Shown one piece after another: positions 50,097-61,400 of a DNA stretch of 64,000 nt. This DNA is from Catellatospora paridis (GTDB taxonomy: Bacteria > Actinomycetota > Actinomycetes > Mycobacteriales > Micromonosporaceae), in contig NZ_ML769312.1 of the NCBI RefSeq assembly GCF_009720365.1, positions 1-64,000 of the forward strand. The letters run 5' to 3'. The notes under the pieces were generated by a model. It had not been told where the DNA came from, ran no database searches, and saw nothing but the letters and a program-made list of their open reading frames with translations. Position 1 is the stretch's first letter. Each line of letters starts with the position of its first letter. A program made the translations under genes and the position numbers.

Positions 50097-51725
50097 ATGC
50101 CGGAGTGGAGCGACTGGGATTGGCGCAAGGTCCAGGCCCTGCTGGTCGGTGACGTCAGCCGCGACGGCTACACGCACGTCAACGACAAGGGTGCGACCAA
50201 TCCGCAGCACCTCTTCGACATGGGACAGAAGGTCGTCAACGCGGGCCTGGCGCTGAACTCCGTGTACATGTCCGTCATGCAGCAGCGCAAGAAGCTGATC
50301 GCCGACGGCGCCTGGACCGGCGACGCCTCGCGCGCGTTCGACGCGATCATCGGCAGCATCCGCCGCATGATCACCCAGAACCAGCGGCTGATCAACGGCG
50401 GCGAGAACTGGATCCAGGAACTCAACCGGGCCGGCATCGGCCTGAACAAGGCGATCAACGACATGATCGCGCTCAACCACGAGAGCGCCCAGCGCACCCA
50501 CGACCGCTACAACGAGCTGTACGAGCGCTGGCGGCAGACGGCCACCTGGATCGTCACGCCGCCCAGTTACATCGGGCACTGGTCGATACCCGAACCGCAT
50601 CGGCCGTGGTTTGTCAACAGCGCGGGCGACACGATCTACACGCCGTCGTCCTATCCCGACATCGACCAGGACATCAGCCGCAAGGCCCGCGAACTGCTCG
50701 ACACGCTGGCCAACGTCTACCACGACGTCGAGGTCGGCCTCGGGCAGCTCAAGCCGATCACCGCACTGCCCGCGCCGATCCCGCCGACCGACGACCCGCC
50801 ACCGCCCCCCGGCGGGGGAGGCCCACCGCCGCCCGGCGGCGGTGCGCCTCCCCCGGGAGGGGACGGTCCACCACCACCGACGACCGGGGGCGGCCCGCCC
50901 CCACCGGGCGGCGGCGCGCCCCCACCCGGCGGAGGCGGATCGCCGCCGCCGCTGGGCGGAGGTTCACCGCCACCGCTCGGGGGAGGTTCGCCGCCACCGC
51001 TCGGGGGAGGTTCGGCGCCGCCGCTGGGCGGAGGTTCACCGCCACCGCTCGGCGGAGGCTCGCCACCACCGCTCGGGGGAGGTTCGCCACCACCGATCGG
51101 CGGAGGCTCGCCACCGCCACTGGGCGGCGGTCCGGGTTCCGGTCCCGGCGGTCCCGTCGTGCGTCCGCCGATCCTGCCCGGTGCTCCGCCACTGGGTTCC
51201 GGTCCCGGCAAGCCGGGTTCGGGTGGAGTCCGACCGCCCGGCCTGCCGGGCTCCGGTCCGGGTTCCGGCGCAGGCCCCGGCGGCGCTCCGCCCGGTTCGT
51301 CCGCACCACCGGTCCGGTCGGCGTTCCCCCACGCCGGCACCGCCCCACCCGGCACGGCCGGTGCAGCCGGAGTCGGCGGAGCGGGTGGGCTGAGCCGCGG
51401 TGGCCTGGTCACCGACGGCCTGCACGCGCCGGTCGGCTCCCGGTCGGGCAGCGGTGCGCCGTTCATGCCCCCGATGGGCGGCATGGGCGCAGGCGCCGGC
51501 AAGGACGACAAGAAGGAACGCGAACGCACCACGTGGCTGCAGGAGGACCGCGACATCTGGAACGTCGCCGGCGACGTTGCGCCCGGAGTCATCCGCGGCG
51601 GCGACCCGGCCCAGACCGAAGACGGCACGCAGGGCACCGGCACCACCGACGTCCCGCTGTACACGCCCACCCGACCACGCCCCGGCCAGAGCACCACCGG
51701 GGGTACCCAGCAACACGGACGATGA
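50097..51725 (+). CDS. PPE/WXG-like type VII protein with Pro/Gly-rich repeat domain
   Basis: A 542-residue protein. Residues 1-220 are a helical domain with a WXG-type turn (ADGAWTGDASRAFDAII) and a second helix pair, like an elongated WXG100/PPE protein. Residues 225-410 are Pro/Gly-rich low complexity including eight exact-length GGGSPPPL-type octapeptides, then a Gly/Pro/Ala region. The C-terminal 60 residues contain a conserved-looking WLQEDRDIWNVAGDVAPGVI motif, a tail common to actinobacterial PPE-like partners. It was probably exported with the ESX proteins and exposed outside. Translation follows the EspC-like gene by nine bases. Confidence 0.82.
   Translation: MPEWSDWDWRKVQALLVGDVSRDGYTHVNDKGATNPQHLFDMGQKVVNAGLALNSVYMSVMQQRKKLIADGAWTGDASRAFDAIIGSIRRMITQNQRLINGGENWIQELNRAGIGLNKAINDMIALNHESAQRTHDRYNELYERWRQTATWIVTPPSYIGHWSIPEPHRPWFVNSAGDTIYTPSSYPDIDQDISRKARELLDTLANVYHDVEVGLGQLKPITALPAPIPPTDDPPPPPGGGGPPPPGGGAPPPGGDGPPPPTTGGGPPPPGGGAPPPGGGGSPPPLGGGSPPPLGGGSPPPLGGGSAPPLGGGSPPPLGGGSPPPLGGGSPPPIGGGSPPPLGGGPGSGPGGPVVRPPILPGAPPLGSGPGKPGSGGVRPPGLPGSGPGSGAGPGGAPPGSSAPPVRSAFPHAGTAPPGTAGAAGVGGAGGLSRGGLVTDGLHAPVGSRSGSGAPFMPPMGGMGAGAGKDDKKERERTTWLQEDRDIWNVAGDVAPGVIRGGDPAQTEDGTQGTGTTDVPLYTPTRPRPGQSTTGGTQQHGR
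50931..51122 (+). repeat. Eight 24-bp in-frame tandem repeats (GGGSPPPL)
   Basis: Eight consecutive 24-base units of the type GGCGGAGGTTCACCGCCACC + GCTC, each coding Gly-Gly-Gly-Ser-Pro-Pro-Pro-Leu with few substitutions (S to S-A, L to I). Third-position changes differ between units, so they are not a recent duplication of one copy. Confidence 0.92.
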
Positions 51726-51743
51726 TCCGGCGAGGAGACGACT

Positions 51744-52145
51744 ATGGACCAGGACCGCACCCTTGAGCAGATCGCGGCCGACTACGCCCGGCACCGCGCC
51801 GCGGCAGTCGAGTCGACGCAACGGGTCGCCGAGGTCTCGGCCACCGTCACCTCCCCGCAAGGGCTGGTCACGGCGACGGTCGGCGGTCAGGGCGAGCTGC
51901 GCTCGCTGACGTTCAACTCGCAGGACTACCGCAAGATGGCGCCCGCCGAACTGTCCCGGATCCTCGTGGAGACCGTCGGCCGCGCCCGCGAGAGCGCCCT
52001 GCAGCAGATGGTGGGCGCCCTGCCGGGCACCGGGATCGCCGGGATGAGCGTGCGCGACATGATGGCCGGCCGCATCGACTGGGACCGGGTGCTGCCCGAG
52101 CAGCTCGACATCTCGGGATTCAACCTGCCGGGCCGTACGGCCTGA
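51744..52145 (+). CDS. YbaB/EbfC-like protein of the type VII operon
   Basis: A 133-residue protein with GAGGAG before ATG 51744. It resembles YbaB/EbfC (EspL-like) proteins: amphipathic N-terminal helix, a beta hairpin around VTATVGGQGELRSLTFNSQD, then a long helix LSRILVETVGRARESALQQM. Bacterial YbaB binds nucleoid DNA; type VII loci carry a related partner (EspL) that stabilises secretion substrates. The C-terminal PLQIDW-like tail (MMAGRIDWDRVLPEQLDISG) is an extension beyond YbaB proper. Confidence 0.8.
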   Translation: MDQDRTLEQIAADYARHRAAAVESTQRVAEVSATVTSPQGLVTATVGGQGELRSLTFNSQDYRKMAPAELSRILVETVGRARESALQQMVGALPGTGIAGMSVRDMMAGRIDWDRVLPEQLDISGFNLPGRTA

Positions 52146-52170
52146 CCTGCCACAGGAGAGGACGGCCGCA

Positions 52171-52461
52171 ATGGCGCGGCAGCTGAAGGTCGACGGCGGG
52201 GTGATCAGCGGCGTGTCGGCACGCCTGGTCGCCGTCGGTGACGAGGTCGCCGGCGCCCGGGAGAAGCTGGTGAGCGGCATGAACGCGCTCGGTCAGCCCT
52301 GGGGCCGCGACGACGAGTTCGCCCGCAAGTTCGTGGCCGAGTACGGCACGGGCCGCGACGAGGTCGTCGAGGGGTCGGCGAACCTCGCGACCCTGCTCAA
52401 GAACATGGGCGAGCACATCCGCCGGTCCGGCCGCTCGTTCGGCTCGGTCGAGGACAGCTGA
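52171..52461 (+). CDS. ESX-like small protein upstream of giant protein 2
   Basis: A 96-residue helical protein with GGAGAGGA before ATG 52171. It is clearly homologous to 36478-36774: both share MARQLKVD, the PWGRDDEFARKF / AWGRDDEFARKF turn, EVVEGSANLATLL / EVLEGTRNLAQLL, and the MGEHIRRSGR / MGHHVRTTRR helix. It precedes giant gene 2 by 38 bases, so the pair is a duplicated unit. Role: probable small co-substrate or folding partner of the giant. Confidence 0.82.
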   Translation: MARQLKVDGGVISGVSARLVAVGDEVAGAREKLVSGMNALGQPWGRDDEFARKFVAEYGTGRDEVVEGSANLATLLKNMGEHIRRSGRSFGSVEDS

Positions 52462-52499
52462 CGATGCCCGCCGTACGACCGTGCCGCGGGGTGTGAGCC

Positions 52500-55400
52500 G
52501 TGGGTATGCACGTGCCCGACTGGGTGGGCAAGTTCTTCCTCGTGGTGACCGGCGAGTCGTGGCCGCAGGCCGACGAGGACCAGCTCTGGGCGCTGGCGAA
52601 GGTCTGGCTCGCGTTCGAGGCCACGATGGTCACGGCCGAGGCGGAGATCGTCGACATCCGCGCCGCGGTGGCGGGGGCGGGCTGGCAGGGTGACGCGGCG
52701 TCGGCCATGCGCGACAAGCTCACCGAGCTGGTCGACGGCGGCGCCCTGCACACCCTGGTGGAGGCGGCCGGCAAGCTGGGACGCTTCGCCGACGGGGCGG
52801 GCACCAACGTCGAGTACACCAAGGCGTCCATCCTGGGCCAGCTGGCCATCCTCACGGCGCAGATCGTCATGCTGCTGCCGTGGGTGTCGTTCCCGCCGAC
52901 GTCGGCGTGGGCGTCGGGGTGGATCTCGGCGCTGATCACGTTCGGGCGGTACATGTCCCAGACGTTCCTCCGCCGTCTGATCATGTCGGTCGTGTTCGGG
53001 ATCGTGCTGCAGGTCGGCCTCGACGTGGCGATCCAGTTCACGCAGCTGTTCATCACGCACACGCGTACCCAGTGGGACACCAAGCGCACCAGCGGCGCGG
53101 CGCTGGCCGGGGCGATCGGCGGGGTGCTCGGGCCGATCCTGTTCGCCGGCTTCGGGAAGATCTTCGGGCAGAAGTTCGTCACCTCCATCGTCGGGTTCGC
53201 GGGCATCGGCGCGCTGCACGAGTGGAGCACCGAGCAGATCGCGGACCTGATCCTGACCGGACGCCGCGAGCAGAAGGAGAACGAGTGGGCGTCGGCGTCG
53301 GCCGGCGCGGTCGAAGGCGTGCTGGACTGGATCGGGCACCGGACCAAGGGCGGCGGCACGATGGTCGGCCTGGACGGCGACGTCGGCAACATCGACATCC
53401 CGGGGCTGGACGGCAACCCCATCGAGTTCGACGGCGGCCCGCACGGGTTCGACGGCCCGGCCGTCGTCGACGGCGACTTCACGTTCAAGGGCATCTTCCC
53501 CGATCCGAAGACGTTCATCGGCACCATCACCTTCGACGGCACCCTGACCCCGCCCGGCGGGCAGCCGCGCACGGGCACGTTCACCGGCACCGGCGGGTTC
53601 CAGGGCACCTTCGACGGGCTGTTCGACAAGGCCACGATCGGCGTACGCGACCAGGTCATCGTCGGCGAGGTGCAGGGCAGCGGCCGCTTCGACGGCGACT
53701 TCCACCTGTCCGGCACGTTCACCCCCGCACCGGGCAGCACGACCGGCCAGCCCGGGGGCGAGTCCGGCACGTCGACGCAGACCCGCCCCACCACGACCAC
53801 GACCACCAGCACGCCGTCACCGCAGCGGCCCGGCTCCGTCCCGGCCGGCGGCCCCGTCGCGGCGCAGGTGCGGACGGTCACCGGCCCGACGGTCCTGCCG
53901 CCGCCCGGCGGCCCGAACCCGTCCACCCCGCCTGCGGATACCACGCCTGAGACGGTCACCAGTGCGGCCGCGCCGCCGGTGGTCGCCTGGCAGGACCACG
54001 CGGTGGTGGACCTGGTCGCGCCACCGTCACCGGACACCACCGGCAGCTACTCGACCACCACCTTCGAGGCTGGGTCGCTGTTCGGTGACACCGACAGCAG
54101 CACCGACGGCGACAGCGTGCGGACCGAGCTGACCAGCGTGGACGGCGACAAGTTCGACACCGGGGCGAAGTTCGACGCCGGTGTGAAGTTCGACGCGACC
54201 AGCGACCTGTTCATGCCGACCACGAAGGACGAACTGCGCGCGCTGCTGGGGCTGCCGCCCGACCCGATGTCGCCGTACAGCCAGCTGCTGCACCCGGCCG
54301 TGACCACGCAGAATCCGTTCGTCTTCATGATGACCGCGCCCAGCGGTCCCGGCGGGCCGCCGAGCGGGCCGCCCGGTGGCCGCCAACCGAGCCGCGAAGA
54401 CTCGCCGCAGTCCGACCCCGACGAGGACGCGGACGGTCCGGTGCGGGTCGACCCCGAGGTCACCATCGGCAAACTCAAACCCGCGGACGCCGCACTGGTG
54501 ATCAGGCGGGCCGAGGACCTGGTCCAGCAGTACCTGCCCGCGCCGGCCCCGCTGGACGCCCACCGCCCCGCGGTCGCCGCGGTCGCGCAGGCGCTGCACC
54601 AGAACCAGCCCGCGCGGGCCGCGGAACTGGCCGTGGAGGTGGCCACCGCGCTGAGCACGAACCCGGCGACGACGCCGACGACCGCCACCTCCGGCAGCCG
54701 GACCGACGGCTCGGCACGCCTGGGCGAGCAGGGTTACCCCGAGACGGGTTGGCAGCTGGTAGGGGACGTCTTCACCCACACCGGCGACGGCGTCGTCCTC
54801 GCCCTCGACGGGCAGCTTTCGCCGCTCGACCCGGACGCGCGGGGGCTGCGCGGCGACACTGCCATCCTCACCCGCGTCACCGAGGACGGGCTGGTCTTCC
54901 TCACCGACGACGCCACCCACCAGGTGCCCACCCCGTGGCACGAGCCGGAGCCGTACCGGCTCGACCGCGGGCCGCAGGGCGTCGACCTGGACGCGATCGA
55001 TCTGCCGTCAACGCACCTGCTGCGCCCGGTCCCGGCGGGCATCGCGCTCTACCGGGCCGACGAGACCCGGGCGGCGCGGATGGACGCCGAATTCGCTCCC
55101 GCGGCCCCGAACCGCACTACCCTCGTCGTCGGGCCGGGCGTCACGCGCGACGCGGTGGCCCGGACCCTCGCCGCGCTGCCGGCCACGCTCACCGACCGGA
55201 TGATCGTCCGCTACACCACCGGTGCGGGAATGACCACCGACCAGGCGGTACGGCTGGCCACGACCGTGCTCGGCGGCCGCCGCGGACCGCTGGTGCTGCC
55301 GGCGTCGATGCTGCCCGGCCGCCGCGACGCCACCGACCGCGTCGTGCCGCTCGACGCCCGCCGGCGCCCCACGTTCGCGGAGTTCGCCACCGAGTTCCTC

Positions 55401-58400
55401 GTCTACCCGGCGGACCGGCCGCCGCCCGCGCAGCGCCCGCCGCAGGGCCTGCGGACCGGAGACCGGGTGTGGCGGTACCCGCTGGCCGACGGCTGGGTGG
55501 CCGAGCAGACCACCGACGGCGTATGGGTGCGCCCCGAGCAGCTGCCGCCCGGCATCACCATGCCGCGCCTGCCGTCCGAACGGGCACCCGGCGGGGTGCC
55601 GCAGCTAACCGTCGGCCTGCCCGGCACGACCGTGCCCGACGTGGTGCGCGAGCGGGTCACCGCGCTGCTGGCGGCACTGCCGCCCGCGGCCCGCCCGGAC
55701 GTGCTCGCGCACGGGATGCCCGGCTGGCAGCTGTGGCTGACCGACACCGCGGTCCAGCCCGCCGGCCCCGGCCGCGCGGTGCGGGTGCCCGCCGGGGTGT
55801 TCCTGACCGGCGATCCGGCCGTGCCCGCGGACGTACAGCGGCAACTGGCCGGGCTGCCCCGAGCCGGGAACGTGCTGCGGCTGATTCCCGACCCGGGCTT
55901 CGCCGACCCCGACACCCTCACCGCGTACGTTCAGGGCCTGCCCCCGCAGGTGCGCCAGCGCGTTGTGCTCGACCTGCGGGTGGCTCAGCCCGACCACACG
56001 TTCGCCGACGCCCAGGCGCTGGCCGCGGCCGTGGGCGTGCCCGTGCGGGTGGACGCCGCGCTGCTGGGCGGCACCCGACCCGACCCGTCCACCACCGTGC
56101 CGGTGGGGCCGGACGGGCGGCTCGCCTTCGCGCCGTACGCGGCGTTCTTCGACGTGCGCGGGCCGGGCGCGCCGAGGCCGGTCCGGACCGCTCCCGGGAA
56201 TCTGCCGCGCGCGAGCGATCCGGACACGTACGCCCTCGCCGACGGCTGGGTGCTGCAGGTGCTGCCCGGCGGCCTGTGGGCCCGCCCCGCCGACCTCACC
56301 GGCGCGCCCACCACCGACGTCACCACCCGCTACGCCGCGCCCGGCGGGGTACGCCTCGCCGTCGGTGTGCCCGGGGTGCCCGTCCCGCAAGCCGTCACCG
56401 ACCAGCTGGCGACCATCACCGGGCAGCTGCCACGCGACCAGCGGGCCCGGCTCACCGTCGAACTGCTCGACCAGGACCAGAGCCACACCCACACCGGGCT
56501 CGGGGTCACCCCGCCCGCGCGGACACCCTCGCCCGTGCCCTCGACCACGTCTTCCACGACGACCGCCGCGTCCCGCTCCGCGGCCCTGCCGCCGCCACCG
56601 GTGACGCGCCCGCCGCGCACGGAACCCGGACGGCAGGTCTTCCAGTACGACACCGCCACCGGACGCCTGCACCTGGTCACCCTCGCCGCCCGCAGCGCGC
56701 CCGCCTTCCCCGGAACCGGGCACCGCCTCGGCGGCGCTCCGGTCACGACCACCGGACAGGACCTCGCCGGCGCCGCCCTGGCGGCACCGGGCACCACGGG
56801 GTCCGCCGCCGCGACAACGCCGCAGGACACCGAGTCGCGCCCGCCCGACCGCTTCACCCACTTCGAGCTCGACCCGGTCACCCTGGAGCTCACACCGGTG
56901 CGCCTCGACCCGGTCGAGGTCGTGCACGCGACGCGGCCCGCCTCGGGTCCGGACACCGGCCGGGCCTCCGTCGGCGAACGGGTGCTCGTCCACGACGGGG
57001 CGACCGGCCGCTGGACCGTGATCAGCGTCGACCGGGACTCCGGGCTGCCGCTGCCCGAGACGGACGGCGGTCCGGGCCGCCAGCTGCTGCGCCGTGATCC
57101 CCACGGCGGCGTCGCCCTGGTGACGTTCACCCACGCGCCGGAGTTCAGCGCCGAACCGGACGGCAACACCTACCGCCGGGTCGGCGAGGACGGCTCCGCC
57201 TGGCACGAGGGCAGCCCGGTCGGCGACATCAGGGTGCATCCGCTCGGCGGTGACGGCATCCGTACGGCGGTGCTCGCCCGCGACCCCGACACCGGCCTCT
57301 ACCAGGTCGTCCCCGCCAAGAGCCCCGACCCGTCCGCCGCCATGCCGGCCTTCACCGTCAAAGCCCCCGGCGCGGCGCCGCAACCCGTGGTGACCCGCCC
57401 GGACCCGCAACCGCCGGTGTCCTACTTCCGTTTCGACCCCGGCCACCCGGCCGACGCCGACCCCGACACGACCGGCACCGGGCCGTCCCTGTCGGCGCTG
57501 CCGGTGCGCGGCGACCACCTGGACGTCGTGGAGGTGGACCTCGGCGACGGCAACGTGCGGGTTGCCACGTTCGCGCCCGTCACCGAACGCGAGGAGCAGC
57601 TCGCCCTCACCGAGGACGGGACGCACCTGACCACCCCGCAGCGCATCGACCTCGACGCACTCACCCACGACCCGGAGACCGGGCAGCTCATCATGCGCGA
57701 GACGCTGACCGACGGCGGCTCAGGTGGGCCATCCGGCGGCCGACCCAGCGGTGGCCGCCCCGGGGGCGCCCGGCCCGGCGGCGCGAACCAGACCGCCGCC
57801 CGGCCGAACGACGGCTCGCGGACCCAGGTGCAGCGCGACACCGTCCTGACCCGCGAGCAGCATCCGCCGCCGGTGACGCTGCCGCGCGACTACACCCGCC
57901 AGCGCAAGGACGACGCGGCACTCGACGACCTCGGCCCGCTGACCCCGGGCGAGCAGCGGATCGCCGGGGACACCCGGACACCGGTGTCTCAGCGTGTCAA
58001 CATGATCCGCAACCAGCGGGTCTGGGCCCGCACCGAGGCCCGGGAGCTGGTCCAGCTCCGGCAGCAGGCGCGCCTGCGGCCCGGCTCGGTGCTCAGCAGG
58101 GCCGAACGGCAGGCCGCCGTGGACGGCGCGCTGACCGCGACGCTGACCGCCCCGCCCGCCGCGAATCTGACGGTGCGTGAGCAGGTCGAGCTGGCCCTCA
58201 CCGAGACCTTCGCGGCGGGTGTGCAGGGCCGGCTCACCGCCACCGGTACCCAGGCCGCAGTGAACGCGGCGCTGCGCCGCCAAGGACTCGCACCGGTCAC
58301 CCTCACCCCCGAGCAGCTGGCCGCCGCGGCCGCCGCCGGGCAGGCCAGGGTGGCGCTGCTCGTCGACCTGCAACAGCGGCTCGCCGACGACGCCGCGGCC

Positions 58401-61400
58401 GAACTGACCGCGCAGGAGACCGCCGCGGTGCACGCCGCCATCAACGACCCGAGCCTGCCCGGCGGCCTGCCGCTGACCGTCGGGCAGCACCGCGAAGCCG
58501 GGGGCGCCGAGGCCGCCACCCGCCTCGACCGGATGGCCGAACTGGGGCGCAGGACGGCGGACCTGCCCGCCGCCGACCCCGTCCCGCCGCCGACCCCGCC
58601 GCTCGGCGGGCTGCTCGAACCGTCGGCGGGCTTCGCGGCCGTCGACGCCTTCCACGAGTTCCTTTACGCCGTGCGCGGTGTCCCGGCGACCTCGCTGCCC
58701 AGCACGCAGCGGGTATGGCAGCGGCTGACCGCACCCGCGCCGCAGACCGACGGGGCCGCCGCCACCACGCCGGAACCGCTGAACCCGCCGTCCGCGCACC
58801 CGGCAGGCGACAGCGACCTGCCGCCGGTCACCACGAGGCTGCTCTGGCAGGCGCAGCCAGCCGCCGCCGTGCTCACCCCGCAGGCCCACGCGCAGCTCGA
58901 CGACCTCGGCCTGCACGCCGCGCTCCCGCTGACCGCCGGGCACCCGTTCGCCGTCGTGGCCAACGCGGCGGTCTTCCGTGGAGCCACCGGCCTGCTGCCG
59001 GTGCTCGGCCACGCGCCCGCCGACTGGATCCAGGCGATCACCGGCATGGTGCTCGCCGACGCCGCGCGGGCCGGCGGCGCGATACCCACCCTGGGCCTGA
59101 CCGAGCCGGACGAGGTGGTCCTGGGCGAGGTCGTGCAGTGGCTCGCCGACGGCCTGCCGGCGCAGCGGATGCCCGCCGCGCTGTCCGGCCGCCCCCGGGA
59201 CCACATCATCCTTGACCTGATGGGCCACCTGCTCGGCCGGCCCGTCGATCTCGTCAGGGCCGACGGGGGCCGGACCCCGTTCGGACCGTCGGCCGCGGAC
59301 GGCTCCCGGCCCGTCGTGGTCGTCGAGGACCGCGATGGCGACCTGCTGGCCACGGTGCCGTTCGACGCGGCGCCGGCCGTGTTCGCCGCCAACGGCGGCT
59401 CCCGGCTGCTCGAACCGGGCCTGCCCGGTGGCCTGTTCGCCGACGAGCTGGCGTTCACCGACCTCGACCATGTGCTGCGCGACCTGACCGGCCGGCCGGA
59501 TCCGGTGCTGCCGCCGTCCACGCAGCTGTCCGACCGGCTGCGCGACGTGCTGCTGCCCGGTCGGCAGGCGACCACCGGCCCGGGTATGGCACCGGTGCTG
59601 CAGACCGTGCGGGACGCGGTCACACAGCTGCCGCCACCGATGCGTGACCCGGCGGTCGCGCCGCCGCAGTGGACTCCCGCCCCGCCGACGGCGGACCCGA
59701 CCAGCCCGGACGCGCTGACGGACCGGCAGCAGCAGGCGCTGACCGACCTCGGGCTCGCCGCCGTGGCGAACCAGGCGGGACCGGCCTCGTTCTTCGAGGC
59801 GCTGCGGCAGCAGGGCGCGTACGGTGACGGCCGCCTGGCGGGGCTCGTGCGGTCCGACCCGGAGCGGCTGCGGTCGGCGTTCGCCGCGCTGCTGCTGGCC
59901 GACCTCGCCACCAGCGGCAACGCCTGGCCGCTGATGAACGCCGACCCGTCCGCGCTGCGCGAGCGGATCGACCTGCTGGTGTCCTGGGTGGAGCAGCTGG
60001 GCACGGTCGGCCAGGCCCCGCCGCCGCTGGTCGCCGAGGGCATGGTCAACAGCCTCGCCGAGCTGTTCGGCGTGCGCGTGATGCTGGTGCAGCCCGCGAC
60101 GGTGCAGGAGTTCGTCCCCGCCGGGATGGACCCCGCGACGCTGCCCACCGTGCACCTGGTCGTGACCGCGGGCGGGCACACCATGGCGACGGTGCCGGTG
60201 GCCCCGGACCTGTCGGGCCAGGTCGTGCGACCGGCCCCCGCCAAGGCCGAGCCGACCCCGTCGGACCCGGCCACGGTTCCGCCGGTTCCGCTGGTTCCGC
60301 CGGTTCCGGACACCGACGAGACCACCGCGAACGCGGCCGTGCCGCTGCCGCCCACGCCACAGCTGCCTTCACCGCAGTTGCCGCCGTCCCCGCAGTTGCC
60401 GCCCACGCCGCCACTATCGCCCACGCCGCCGCGGATTCCGACGCCGCCACCGCCGCCGGTCCCGTTCCGTGCGCCGTCCACTCCGCCGCCGGTCCCGTTC
60501 CGCACGCCGTCCCCGCCGCCGTACGTGCCGTTCCAGGCGCCGTCCCTGCCACCGTCGCCGGTGCCGCTGCCGGCGTCGCTGCCGGACCTCGACGTGCCGT
60601 TGCCGGTCCTGGAGCCGGACTCCACCGTCCCGGACCCGCTGACTCCGCTCCCGCCACCGGTTCCGCAGGTGCCGCCCGTGTCCGGACCGGACGGGCTCAT
60701 CCCCGACGACAAGATCGCCTCGACGTCGGGCCTGAAAGGCAAGCAGCCCGAGACCCTCCCGCCGCCGCCACCCCCGGACCCGGTGGTCACCGCACCGCCG
60801 CTGACGGTCACCCCGGTCGCGGTGGACCCGCTGACGCACACGATCGGCATCCCCCGCGCGGGCCTGCCGCTGATGGCCGACCTGGTCCGGTCACTGCAGG
60901 AGGCGATGGCACGGGCCGGGGTCGAGGTCCCCGCCGCGCAGTGGACCGCACTGCCGCAGCTGCTGCTGTCCAACTACCGCTACGTGGTCGGCCAGAGCGG
61001 GTACCCGGTGGTGCTCGGCGGGGCCGAGGTGCTGGTCAGGCTGACGCTGGGCCAGGCGAGCCGGTTGGGCAACCCGGCCGGCTCGTACGACCGGCCCGCT
61101 CAGGGCACCTCCACCGACACCCTGGCCGGGCGGGCCCCGGACAAGGGCCGCTACCACGCCAACCAGGCCACCAACGGCGTGTTCCAGACCGGAGCCCACT
61201 CGCAGGGGCAGTCCGGGCAGGCCGGGGCGTTGCGGCTGACGCTGGCCGCAGGCTTCGCGCTGGGGCTGGACCCGGTCGTGCTGCAGGTGGCCAAGCTGGG
61301 CTTCTCGATCTCGGGCGCGGCCAACATCACCACGCGCAGCACCGGGTACATCAAGGACGCCGAGGGCGGGCACGTCGAGGACACCCGCGACGACTCCACG

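Noticed and set aside
50931-51122. CRISPR-like array impression from regularly spaced repeats
   Set aside because: Units are contiguous 24-mers without spacers and lie in frame in a coding sequence; no cas genes are nearby.
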